A stretch of DNA of 64,000 nt from Desulfoluna sp942491485. Its GTDB lineage: Bacteria > Desulfobacterota > Desulfobacteria > Desulfobacterales > Desulfolunaceae. Each line of letters opens with the position of its first letter. The first letter of the stretch is position 1. The notes beneath the pieces were generated by a model. The model was given only the letters and a program-made list of their open reading frames with translations. It was not told the origin of the DNA and searched no databases. Made by a program: the position numbers and the translations under genes. The stretch is from NCBI GenBank assembly GCA_942491485.1, contig CALOAX010000004.1, positions 62,001 through 126,000 of the forward strand. The letters run 5' to 3'. Positions 17,567 through 25,009 of this stretch are shown piece by piece.

Positions 17567-20035
17567 ATGTCCGAACTGACCCTGAGTGACCCGAGGGTTT
17601 CACACGTCTTACTTGAAAACCTGCCGCGTATCCATTCCCTTCGAGAGGCCCACTTCGATACCGACAGCGAGGTGTGTATTGAGCGTGCCCGATGGATTAC
17701 AGACTACATGAAAAATTTGAGGCCCGGTGGAGAGCCGATGATCATATCGCGGGCGCGTGCGGTGAATCATTACCTGGCCAACCGGGAACCCTGCTTTTTT
17801 GATGACAACCTCCTGGCCGGCTCCACGACCTCCAAGCCCCTGGGGGCACCTCTTTACCCTGAACTTTTGGGGCTCACCATCTGGCCGGAGCTGGAGACCA
17901 TCAGCGACCGGAAGATCAATCCTCAGAAGCTCTCCCCGGAGGATGCAGAACACTGTAATTTGGAGATCTTTCCTTACTGGATGGATCGAACCGTTTTGGA
18001 GGTAACCCGGAAAAAATTCGACAATCCCCTTCCCTTGAGGCTGATGGAAAAGATTGTTTTTTTCATCAACGGAAAGGCCGGGTGTATTTCTCACTGTGTG
18101 CCCCATTTCGATACGGCCATAGAAAAGGGACTCTCCCATATCATTGCCGACGCGGCCAAGCGGGAAAAGGCTGCCAATGACGCCATGGGAAAAGAGTTCT
18201 ACCGGGCGGTACAGATCGCCATGTCGGGCATCATCGCCTATGCCACACGACTTTCCCTTGCTGCCCAGAAGTTGGCGGGGGCCGAGTCCGATCCCCTTCG
18301 TAAAAGAAATTATCTTGAGATGGCCGAGGTGTGCTCCCGGGTTCCCGCAAAGCCGGCACGAACCTTTCGGGAGGCGGTAAACTGTCTCTGGCTCTGCCAG
18401 GTGGGAGTCCATGCTGAAAATATCAACATGGCCATGAGCCCCGGACGACTGGATCAGATTCTTTACCCCTGGTATCGGAAGGATGTGGACGAGGGACGGC
18501 TTTCACCGGAAGGGGCTCTGGAACTTGGGTGCTGCCTCTGGTTGAAGATCTCCGACAATACCAATCTTGTGCCGGAAACAGCCGAAAGGCTTTGGGGGGG
18601 GGCCGGTTCCACACCGGCGGTGACCCTGGGCGGGATCGGGCGCGACGGGGAAGATGCGGTAAACGATCTTACCTATATCTTTCTAAAGGTGACGGAGTTG
18701 ATGCGACTTCGGGACCCAAGCGTCAACGCGCGGTATCACGTTGAAAAAAACAGCCGGACCTACCGGGACCGTGTCTCCGAAGTGATCGTCAGCACAAAGG
18801 CCATTCCCGCCTTCCACAACGACAAAGTGGACATCGAGACCCTCATGAATCAGGGGGTAACCGAGGCTGATGCCCGGGATTATGCCATTGTGGGGTGCGT
18901 GGAGTTGGCCAGTGCCGGCAGGGACTTTGTGGCCTCCTCATCCATTATGTTTAATTTGGCTGCGGCCATGGAGATGGCCCTTCTGGGGGGCAAGCGATTT
19001 ATCACGGGGGATGAACAGATCGGACCGGAGACCGGAGACCCGTCTCGCTTCACCTCCTTTGAGATGTTTTGGGAAGCGTTTAAAAGCCAGTTGAAATGGC
19101 TTCTTGAACAGGCCATCGAGTTGAATGAGAATTTTGGTCATGTGCATCAGGAGGTCCTGCCCAGCCCGCTTCTTTCAGGGCTGTTCAAGGGGCCCATGGA
19201 GAAGGGGATGGATCTGGTTTTCGGGGGCGCTCGTTACAACTCATCCGGGGGAAGCCATGTGGCCTTTCCCGATGTGTGCGACAGCCTGAATGCCATTGAG
19301 TACGGGGTCTTCTCTGAGAAACATGTCACCATGGCTGAGATGGTGGACGCCGTCAAACACAACTTTGAAAACCAGGGGCAGGAGGCTCTTCGTCTCTGGC
19401 TTGCGAATCGCATCCCCCGTTTTGGGACCGATTCACCTGTGGCCGTTAAAAATTCACGGAATCTTGTGCGGTTTATTTACGATGTCTATCAGGAGCATAT
19501 CAACTACCGGGGAGGTCGCTACCGCCCTGCCTACTGGACCATGACCACCCACGCGGGCCAGGGAAAACTGGCTGGAGCACTGCCCAATGGACGCAAGGCC
19601 CATGAGCCGTTCTCAAGCGGGATTACCCCCGCATCCCAGGCTGCCCCCAGTCTTACCGAGGCCTTTCGTAATGTGGCCTGCCTTTCGGGCGAGTGCATTC
19701 CCGGTGGGCAAGCTTTGAATATGAAGTACACCCCCCCTTCGGAAGGAGAGGATCGCGCAGCATACATTGACCGGTTTGGCAGCATGGTGGATGCCTATTT
19801 TGGTGAAGGGGGCCTTCAGGTTCAGTTTAATGTGCAGACCTATGAGCAGTTGATGGCGGCTAAGGAGGACCCTGCCCTTGACCCGAATCTTATCGTTCGG
19901 GTCTCCGGATACTCCGCCTACTTCAGAGATCTCTCCGATGTGATGAAGGATGAACTTATCACCCGAACCCAGTACGACCTGAAAAGTGGCCAGGCCGTGC
20001 CCCTGCCTGAAGTGGCCAAAGGAGAGACCCGATGA
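17567..20035 (+). CDS. Glycyl radical enzyme, dehydratase/lyase type, substrate unknown
   Basis: An 822-residue member of the pyruvate-formate-lyase superfamily. The thiyl site is GCVELASAG with Cys444 and Glu446: the Cys-x-Glu pattern of dehydratases and C-N/C-S lyases rather than the Cys-Cys of true PFL. The glycyl radical site RVSGYSAYF has Gly781 near the C-terminus. The start at 17567 (MSELTLSDPR) follows CAGGAGGTGTT; an in-frame upstream ATG at 17480 is rejected. The substrate cannot be read from the motif: glycerol, diol, hydroxyproline or choline-type substrates are all possible. No radical-SAM activase lies within the window, which is unusual. The next gene overlaps by four bases. 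Confidence 0.92.
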   Translation: MSELTLSDPRVSHVLLENLPRIHSLREAHFDTDSEVCIERARWITDYMKNLRPGGEPMIISRARAVNHYLANREPCFFDDNLLAGSTTSKPLGAPLYPELLGLTIWPELETISDRKINPQKLSPEDAEHCNLEIFPYWMDRTVLEVTRKKFDNPLPLRLMEKIVFFINGKAGCISHCVPHFDTAIEKGLSHIIADAAKREKAANDAMGKEFYRAVQIAMSGIIAYATRLSLAAQKLAGAESDPLRKRNYLEMAEVCSRVPAKPARTFREAVNCLWLCQVGVHAENINMAMSPGRLDQILYPWYRKDVDEGRLSPEGALELGCCLWLKISDNTNLVPETAERLWGGAGSTPAVTLGGIGRDGEDAVNDLTYIFLKVTELMRLRDPSVNARYHVEKNSRTYRDRVSEVIVSTKAIPAFHNDKVDIETLMNQGVTEADARDYAIVGCVELASAGRDFVASSSIMFNLAAAMEMALLGGKRFITGDEQIGPETGDPSRFTSFEMFWEAFKSQLKWLLEQAIELNENFGHVHQEVLPSPLLSGLFKGPMEKGMDLVFGGARYNSSGGSHVAFPDVCDSLNAIEYGVFSEKHVTMAEMVDAVKHNFENQGQEALRLWLANRIPRFGTDSPVAVKNSRNLVRFIYDVYQEHINYRGGRYRPAYWTMTTHAGQGKLAGALPNGRKAHEPFSSGITPASQAAPSLTEAFRNVACLSGECIPGGQALNMKYTPPSEGEDRAAYIDRFGSMVDAYFGEGGLQVQFNVQTYEQLMAAKEDPALDPNLIVRVSGYSAYFRDLSDVMKDELITRTQYDLKSGQAVPLPEVAKGETR

Positions 20036-20466
20036 ACATCTTTAAACGCTGGTTCACCGAACGACGGTTGAAAACGGCCGTGGGCGAGATCAACTCCCTC
20101 GCCATGGATTTTTTCCTTGAAACCCTGCTGAGGCTCATGCGGTTTGTTTTTATTCTGGACAGGGGCTTCAGGCGAAACATCGAGGGCTTTGACGGGCGAT
20201 ATGCCTTCAGGAGCCGCGACGGCAAAATCGCCGCCTCGGCCATCTTTGAAGACAATCGGATGAAGGTGAAAAACCGGGTTGTGGACCAGACGGACATCAC
20301 CATTGTGTTCAAAGACGGGAAAGCCCTTCGCCATTTTCTTTTCAGCGAAAACCCGGACATCATCGCTGCCATCCTCGACAACGAGATCTCCTACACCGGC
20401 AATCTCAATTACCTTGCCAAGTTCGCCTACATGGCAAAACACCTCCAGCTGCGCTTTGCCATTTAG
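20032..20466 (+). CDS. SCP2-like sterol-carrier-fold protein coupled to the glycyl radical enzyme
   Basis: A 144-residue protein whose ATG overlaps the stop of the glycyl radical enzyme (ATGA), implying translational coupling. The segment SRDGKIAASAIFEDNRMKVK followed by DITIVFKDGKALRHFLFS and a final KHLQLRFAI resembles the SCP2 lipid-binding fold: beta strands, then a hydrophobic helix. The N-terminal 45 residues are helical and basic. SCP2 proteins bind lipids or acyl-CoA, so the pairing hints at a hydrophobic or membrane-derived substrate for the radical enzyme. That is inference only. Confidence 0.7.
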   Translation: MNIFKRWFTERRLKTAVGEINSLAMDFFLETLLRLMRFVFILDRGFRRNIEGFDGRYAFRSRDGKIAASAIFEDNRMKVKNRVVDQTDITIVFKDGKALRHFLFSENPDIIAAILDNEISYTGNLNYLAKFAYMAKHLQLRFAI

Positions 20467-20479
20467 GGCCAATAGAAAA

Positions 20480-20580
20480 GCCTTCGGCGGCAAGGGGATA
20501 CATCCCCTTGACCCCAGGTTCGCGAATGCTCCAACCCTCGTTCCTCAGGTTGTTACATTCGCTGACGGGCTGCGCCCGTG
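20480..20580 (+). repeat. Dispersed repeat, B half-module read from its tag end
   Basis: It starts 14 bases after the stop of the SCP2-like gene with GCCTTCGGCGGC (one mismatch to the tag), then a hairpin CAAGGGGATACATCCCCTTG, ACCCCAGGTTCGCGAATGCT, CCTCGTTCCTCAGG and finally CTGACGGGCTGCGCCCGTGA. This is the B module in plus orientation. Confidence 0.88.
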
Positions 20581-20645
20581 AAGAACGGCGAAGGTGGCTC
20601 AGGCTCCTTGGTGAAATCCGATGAGCAGTTTGAGTTAATGACCAA

Positions 20646-20765
20646 AGCCTGTTTGGTAAGCCCACTTTTTCAGATCAGGTAAACGTTTGGCGTAATCATT
20701 CAGCCTATATTTCTGGCAGACCTGCCATGGGGTCAGCTTTTGAAACGTCGGATAAACAGGTCTTT
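20646..20765. repeat. Degenerate repeat fragments
   Basis: CCCACTTTTTCAGATCAGG at about 20659 is shared, in the other orientation, with 42208-42247. At 20733-20765 CAGCTTTTGAAACGTCGGAT followed by AAACAGGTCT is a diverged copy of the A half-module core. Confidence 0.6.
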
Positions 20766-20791
20766 AGAACCTATCTCAAATGAATTTCTAT

Positions 20792-21032
20792 CTATTCAGT
20801 ACGCCTCCGGCGGGTCGCTTGTTGAAATGAGCTCCAGAACTTTTCGGTTGCATCGCCTTTTGTGGTTGAGCCCCGCGGGGGCTGAACCACAAAAGGCGAT
20901 GCATATTCGTTAGGTCAGAATCAGTCGATATGCCAACGCATTCGAATGAACCGTGATGGCCTTTAAAATCTGTTTGTCAAACTTTTCAAAAGTTTGGCCC
21001 CCGGCAGGGCCGCCGGAGGCGATTTTGAGCTG
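20792..21032. repeat. Dispersed mosaic repeat island, E half-module (+) and A half-module (-)
   Basis: The left end reads TATTCAGTACGCCTCCGGCG, then TTGAAATGAGCTCCAGAAC. The centre holds a long hairpin (20849-20903). The right end is an inverted A module with TTTGTCAAACTTTTCAAAAG and the tag GCCGCCGGAGGC at 21010-21021, then GAGCTGAGT, the mirror of the left flank. The two tags are therefore inverted. Confidence 0.88.
20849..20903. repeat. Long near-perfect hairpin inside the E module
   Basis: TGCATCGCCTTTTGTGGTT and its complement pair over 19 bp. After one G-G mismatch, a further AGCCCC/GGGGCT stem closes a GCG loop. No T-run follows, so it is not a standard terminator. Confidence 0.85.
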
Positions 21033-21053
21033 AGTCGTTTCACCTGCTCAAAC

Positions 21054-21098
21054 AAAAGCGCCCATTTTCATCTTCATGAAAATGGGCGCTTTTTTTGG
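21054..21098 (+). terminator. Strong orphan terminator
   Basis: AAAGCGCCCATTTTCATC pairs almost perfectly with GATGAAAATGGGCGCTTT-type sequence and is followed by seven T residues. No protein gene ends here: the nearest upstream stop is at 20466. It may end a small RNA or a long 3' UTR. Confidence 0.88.
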
Positions 21099-21731
21099 GG
21101 GAGGAGAGCACAACCCGTGTTGTGTTCTCCGGTCCCACCACCAGGAAGAAGAAGCCCTGTCCCCTGCGCTGCGCGAAATCCTTATCTCTTAATCATCAGG
21201 AGGGATATGCTCAACGAATATCTCTTTTTAAGGAGGCATGCTCCGTATTTTGGCGGGTAAGGCACCTATAGTGCGGTGGGCCGAACACGCAGTCTTCAGG
21301 GACCAGGGCTGGAATGGTTTATTATGACCTTCGCACCCCGTGGGATGCGATCTGATTGCGATAGAAGTAGCAACACCCATGCCAGTGAGGGGCGGTGATG
21401 ACAATGAAAGCGAAATTGTATGGGCCGCTGGAAAGCCTCTGTTTCTATCGGCGTCATTTTATCATGGGGTGTCAGGGAGTTGCTGCCGGTGTGAGATCGT
21501 GGTGGGAGATAAAAATATTTTGAGGAGACGTTGAGTTTGCAAGGAGATGGGTGTTGAACCTACTGCTGATGAAGAGGGGAAATGTACAAAAAATTGGCCA
21601 GTGTCCAGTTGGCTGGTCGCTTTATCGGCCACGCTCGTGCAAGGCAAAAGTAACTGGCTTTCGGGGGTGGGACCTCACCTCCGGAGTTGTTTTGACAGAC
21701 TTCCAATGCTTCCTGGGTCCGACTTAAGGGG
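21099..21731. other. Intergenic region without a recognisable gene
   Basis: About 630 bases. Short open frames here lack ribosome sites and family signatures. I see no clear promoter or repeat until the G/B module begins near 21732. Confidence 0.4.
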
Positions 21732-21901
21732 AAAACCACGAAGACCACGAAGCGCTCACCTGGCTACATGAAGGCGATTGAATCACCGTAGCCGTTGGCA
21801 CGGGCGCAGCCCGTCAGCGAATGTGACGTGCCCGAGGATCGAGGGCTCGGAGCATTCGGAAACCTGGGGTCCAGGGGATTTATCCCCTGGCCGCCGGAGG
21901 C
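21732..21901 (-). repeat. Dispersed repeat, G leader plus full B half-module
   Basis: It begins ACCACGAAGACCACGAAGCG and CTACATGAAGGCGATTGAAT (G leader, also at 57483). The B module follows with ACGGGCGCAGCCCGTCAGCG, CCCGAGGATCGAGGGCTCGG, an AGGGGATTTATCCCCTGG hairpin and the tag GCCGCCGGAGGC ending at 21901. It lies just beyond the stop of the cyclodehydratase gene, which runs on the minus strand toward it. Confidence 0.9.
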
Positions 21902-21922
21902 GTGCTTTTCCTTGTTCGTCTT

Positions 21923-24136
21923 TTAAAGAAACAGGGGCGTGGGGTTGAGCTCTTTTTCTGTGGGGGTGCGATCCATCCAGCCCATCTTTTCGGGGACGGA
22001 GTAGAGTCGGCCTTTGCCGAAGCGGGGCCAGAAGTGGCGAAGTCCCGGGATGATCACCTGCACCACGGTCAGGCCGATATCCGGGCGGGTTTTGTCCACG
22101 ACGATGGTTTCGAGTCCAGCGCCAGCCATGGTCTTCACAAGGCCTTCCACATCGGTTTTCAGGTCACCTGCATCAAGAATGGGGGTGGCCTCGGACCGGG
22201 TGGTGGGCAGGGTCGGGTCGGGGAACAGAAAGGCAGTGTCCAGAAAATTCTTCATCTCCCACGGTGCCTGCCGCGATCCGGTGGGGTCAAAGAGCTGGTT
22301 GATCTCGGTGAGGGCTCTCTGCACGGCAAGGCGCAGGTCCATGTGGCAGCCGAATCCGATGGAAAACCGATGGGACTCCGGGTGGTAAGCCACTGCGGCG
22401 CAGGTGGGGATGGAGAGGTCATGGGTCAGGTCCAGGACGTGCAGGGTCCATCCTTGTCGGGCGTAGTCAACGGTGAGCTGGCCGAAGTAGGGCTCGTCAA
22501 AGCTGTGAAGGTCCACGGCAGGGCGTTGGATGCGGTGGTACCACCAGATGGCGGTGGCATCTCGCTCCACAAGCTCCAGGGCGCCCTGGAGGATGGCCTC
22601 TTCCAGGCAGGTGCCGGCGGCGGCGCCGTTGGGATTGTGGGTACCGAATCGGCTGCCGCTTTCAGGGGGTGTTTCGGCAAAGGTGTAGGAGAGGGGCAGG
22701 TAGCGCCTTTCGTTATGGGTCAGGGACCAGCCCGGTGTCCAGTGGATGGGAACGCTAACGTCAAAGGGTTCGGGAATCCAGCGCCTTTTATCGGAAATGG
22801 CGGCGTTCAGGGTGTGTCGGTTTTCGAATTGAAAGCTGCTGAAATTCTGGATCGCATTGAGGTGAAGGGCCTCGTCTCCAAGCTCTGTTTTTGAGCCGAC
22901 TACTGTGGCCTCGTCTCCCTGCCAGACCCCGCTGTAACGCTCCAGGGCTTCGCACAGGGCGCTGGCCTTTGCCTGCCCGGGTGCACGGCCTTTGCCGGCG
23001 CACCCTTTGTCAAAAAGGTTGGTGGTGGGCAGATCTCCCCGTGGGGAGACAAGGTAGCCCGAGGCAAAGACAGCCCTTAAGTCGGTGTTGCGACCAGGCA
23101 TGGGGGTCAGGTAGCTGACGGGTCCGGTGACGGGGCTGATGAGGTGCTGATAGGTCTCAACGGTCTTGGAGGGGCTTTCGCGCCGGTACCCTCCGTCCTC
23201 GGTAAAGGGTCTTGGGATGGAGGCAAGGGTGATGGGGCGGCGGCCTGTTTTGCCCATCAGGGACGGGGTGCCGCAGGAGGGGCATTGGGGTCTTTTCATG
23301 ACCGGGTGACGCCTGGTCTCAAGGGTGTTGAGGTTGAGGGTGACGAGGGCTCGGCTGGTCTCTTTCCAGGCGTCGGGGCTTTCGATGATTTTCAGAACCT
23401 CCAGGGCCGCCATGCGGACGACGATGCCGCCTCCGGCCTGGACGGATTTGAGGCTGGGGGCGGGGGGGATGTCGATGTCAAGGTGGCGGGCCAGGCACGA
23501 TTCCACGGGGCGGTTGTTTTTTACCCCGTGGGCAACGCAGGCGAGGCAGGGGCCGGAGTCGGCTGGAAACCAGGGGCCGAAGCCGGGCGTAAGGCCCATG
23601 GGCTGAATGGGAAGCCAGGGGATACCGAGGGCTTTTGCCTTTTCTGCAACCTCGCCCAGCTCAGGGTTGAGGAGGTCCTCAGTCACGGCAACGATGAGGC
23701 TTGGGGATCCTTCGCACGTGATACCCAGGTTTTTCAGGGCAGAGGTCATCTCCGAGGCATCCATGCCGGAAACCGTCACCACGGCGACTGCCGATGGGGC
23801 ATTCTCATGGGGGGAGACCGGGGGGAAAAGGCCCAGGCCGTCCAGGAGGATGGCTTTTTCTTCACTCAACCGGGGCACGGCCTGGCAGAGATACCCGGAC
23901 TTCTGCAACCGGTGCAGGGTGTAGAGGGTAACGGGTTCCGGCATAAGACCGGACAGGGCGGAGACGATCTCGTCCACGGAGCGGCTGCCGTCAATGAGCC
24001 GGGCCAGGGCCAGGGTGCGTTCTCCGGAGAGGACATACCGCTCCTTTTCGCCGAGAAGGTAAAGGGTGTCGCTTGCAAGGATAGGTCGCAGGCGGGGGTT
24101 GAAGCGGGGGACACTGCTTAAAGTAAAAAAAGACAT
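21923..24136 (-). CDS. TOMM cyclodehydratase: fused precursor-binding and YcaO domains
   Basis: A 737-residue fusion. The N-terminal part (about 1-330) is the E1-like/RRE scaffold that binds the precursor leader, with two CxxC pairs (GPCLACVAHG and QCPSCGTP) expected to hold Zn. The C-terminal part is a YcaO domain with ATP-binding motifs KASALCEALERYSG and CLEEAILQGALELVERDA, and it ends NPTPLFL, a proline-rich tail typical of azoline-forming YcaO proteins. The enzyme uses ATP to cyclise Cys, Ser or Thr of the peptide into azolines. It is last in a minus-strand series with two precursor genes and a kinase/cyclase fusion. No flavin dehydrogenase is nearby, so products may remain azolines. The start at 24136 has a poor ribosome site. 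Confidence 0.93.
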   Translation of the reverse strand: MSFFTLSSVPRFNPRLRPILASDTLYLLGEKERYVLSGERTLALARLIDGSRSVDEIVSALSGLMPEPVTLYTLHRLQKSGYLCQAVPRLSEEKAILLDGLGLFPPVSPHENAPSAVAVVTVSGMDASEMTSALKNLGITCEGSPSLIVAVTEDLLNPELGEVAEKAKALGIPWLPIQPMGLTPGFGPWFPADSGPCLACVAHGVKNNRPVESCLARHLDIDIPPAPSLKSVQAGGGIVVRMAALEVLKIIESPDAWKETSRALVTLNLNTLETRRHPVMKRPQCPSCGTPSLMGKTGRRPITLASIPRPFTEDGGYRRESPSKTVETYQHLISPVTGPVSYLTPMPGRNTDLRAVFASGYLVSPRGDLPTTNLFDKGCAGKGRAPGQAKASALCEALERYSGVWQGDEATVVGSKTELGDEALHLNAIQNFSSFQFENRHTLNAAISDKRRWIPEPFDVSVPIHWTPGWSLTHNERRYLPLSYTFAETPPESGSRFGTHNPNGAAAGTCLEEAILQGALELVERDATAIWWYHRIQRPAVDLHSFDEPYFGQLTVDYARQGWTLHVLDLTHDLSIPTCAAVAYHPESHRFSIGFGCHMDLRLAVQRALTEINQLFDPTGSRQAPWEMKNFLDTAFLFPDPTLPTTRSEATPILDAGDLKTDVEGLVKTMAGAGLETIVVDKTRPDIGLTVVQVIIPGLRHFWPRFGKGRLYSVPEKMGWMDRTPTEKELNPTPLFL

Positions 24137-24157
24137 GGGGGTAAGGCCTGTGTTGCG

Positions 24158-24200
24158 ATATTTTCAAAGGTTTGCCCCCGGCTGGGTCGCCAGGGGCACT
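24158..24200 (-). repeat. Degenerate A half-module fragment
   Basis: TTTTCAAAGGTTTGCCCCCG followed by GCTGGGTCGCCAGGGGCAC is a decayed A module between the cyclodehydratase and the first precursor gene. Confidence 0.6.
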
Positions 24201-24207
24201 TTTTTAA

Positions 24208-24579
24208 TTAACAGCAGGTAAAGAGGTAACCGGGGCCGGAGTCGTTGTAGGCAGCTAAGGCGATGGCCTCATCATCCTCAGGTAGTTCAGGCTTCGGAGG
24301 AAGGCCGTAGGTGAACTTATCCTTGGGAAGCTCCCAGAAACCTTCTTTATCATCAGAAGCTGGGTGCCATTTGGCTGAAGAGTCCTCTGGCTTGATGACT
24401 TTGATATTTATATTCCAAGGGCTTTTGAAGTTCAGGTATTCTTGGAGTGCTTTTTCTGTGTCTTCAATGAGCATTTTTTTAAAACGTTCATCCTTCCAAG
24501 ACAATGCAATTGCTCGAAGCCACACTTCATGAAGTTCTAAAAAAGATTCATAGCTCGGTAGTCTGTTGTCGTATGCCAT
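24208..24579 (-). CDS. TOMM precursor peptide 1 (BMA_0021/BMA_0022-like family)
   Basis: A 123-residue precursor. The N-terminal leader (YESFLELHEVWLRAIALSWK, then DERFKKMLIEDTEKALQEYL) resembles the long leaders of the paired TOMM peptides first noted in Burkholderia. A KWHPASDD-type middle, the LPPKPELPEDDEAIALAAYN stretch and a short C-terminal core follow. The core ends GYLFTCC, and its Thr-Cys-Cys tail offers three residues the YcaO enzyme could heterocyclise. GGAGATAACA precedes the ATG. Composition is more AT-rich than the surroundings. It is clearly a paralogue of the next precursor (shared F/L-K-F leader, W-P box, LPPKPE, ALAxY). Confidence 0.88.
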   Translation of the reverse strand: MAYDNRLPSYESFLELHEVWLRAIALSWKDERFKKMLIEDTEKALQEYLNFKSPWNINIKVIKPEDSSAKWHPASDDKEGFWELPKDKFTYGLPPKPELPEDDEAIALAAYNDSGPGYLFTCC

Positions 24580-24615
24580 TGTTATCTCCGTATAGGTAAA
24601 ATATGTGGTCTTTGA

Positions 24616-24972
24616 TTACTTGGGAACCAAGAAGGTGAGATGGTTTGCGTAGTATGACGCCAGCGCCATGGATTCTTGCCCCTTTTCAGGTTTCGGGGGT
24701 AAGGCCAGTTCCAATGTGTTGTTCGGGCCGACCCATCCACCAGTGCCTGAGGGATTCCATTGGTATTCATCATCAGCGACTTTTTTATTTCCCCGGAATT
24801 CTATTCCAAACGGGAAGTCATAGTCGAATTTGTTTTTCATTGCTTGGATTGGGTCATTTTTAAATGACTCTTTAAAATCTTCATCATGCCATGAAAGAGC
24901 GACACATTGCACAATAACTGCTCTGAACTTTAGAAATTTGTCATAAGTTGCTAAGTGCTTGTCATGTTCCAA
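24616..24972 (-). CDS. TOMM precursor peptide 2 (BMA_0021/BMA_0022-like family)
   Basis: About 118 residues. The leader ATYDKFLKFRAVIVQCVALS and WHDEDFKESFKNDPIQAMKN, the box YQWNPSGTGGWVGPNNTLEL and LPPKPEKGQESMALASYYAN match precursor 1 point by point. The C-terminal core (NHLTFLVPK) has only one Thr and no Cys, so the two peptides must be modified differently. There is no ATG in frame at the N-terminus. AAAGGAG precedes two TTG codons, and the one at 24972 has normal spacing. It is immediately downstream of the kinase/cyclase fusion gene and 36 bases before precursor 1. Confidence 0.85.
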   Translation of the reverse strand: MEHDKHLATYDKFLKFRAVIVQCVALSWHDEDFKESFKNDPIQAMKNKFDYDFPFGIEFRGNKKVADDEYQWNPSGTGGWVGPNNTLELALPPKPEKGQESMALASYYANHLTFLVPK

Positions 24973-25009
24973 AATCAATTCTCCTTTTTCTGGTGGTGGA
25001 TATGGAATA

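Noticed and set aside
23144..24121. 325-residue open frame antisense to the cyclodehydratase
   Set aside because: Gly-rich shadow frame without motifs.
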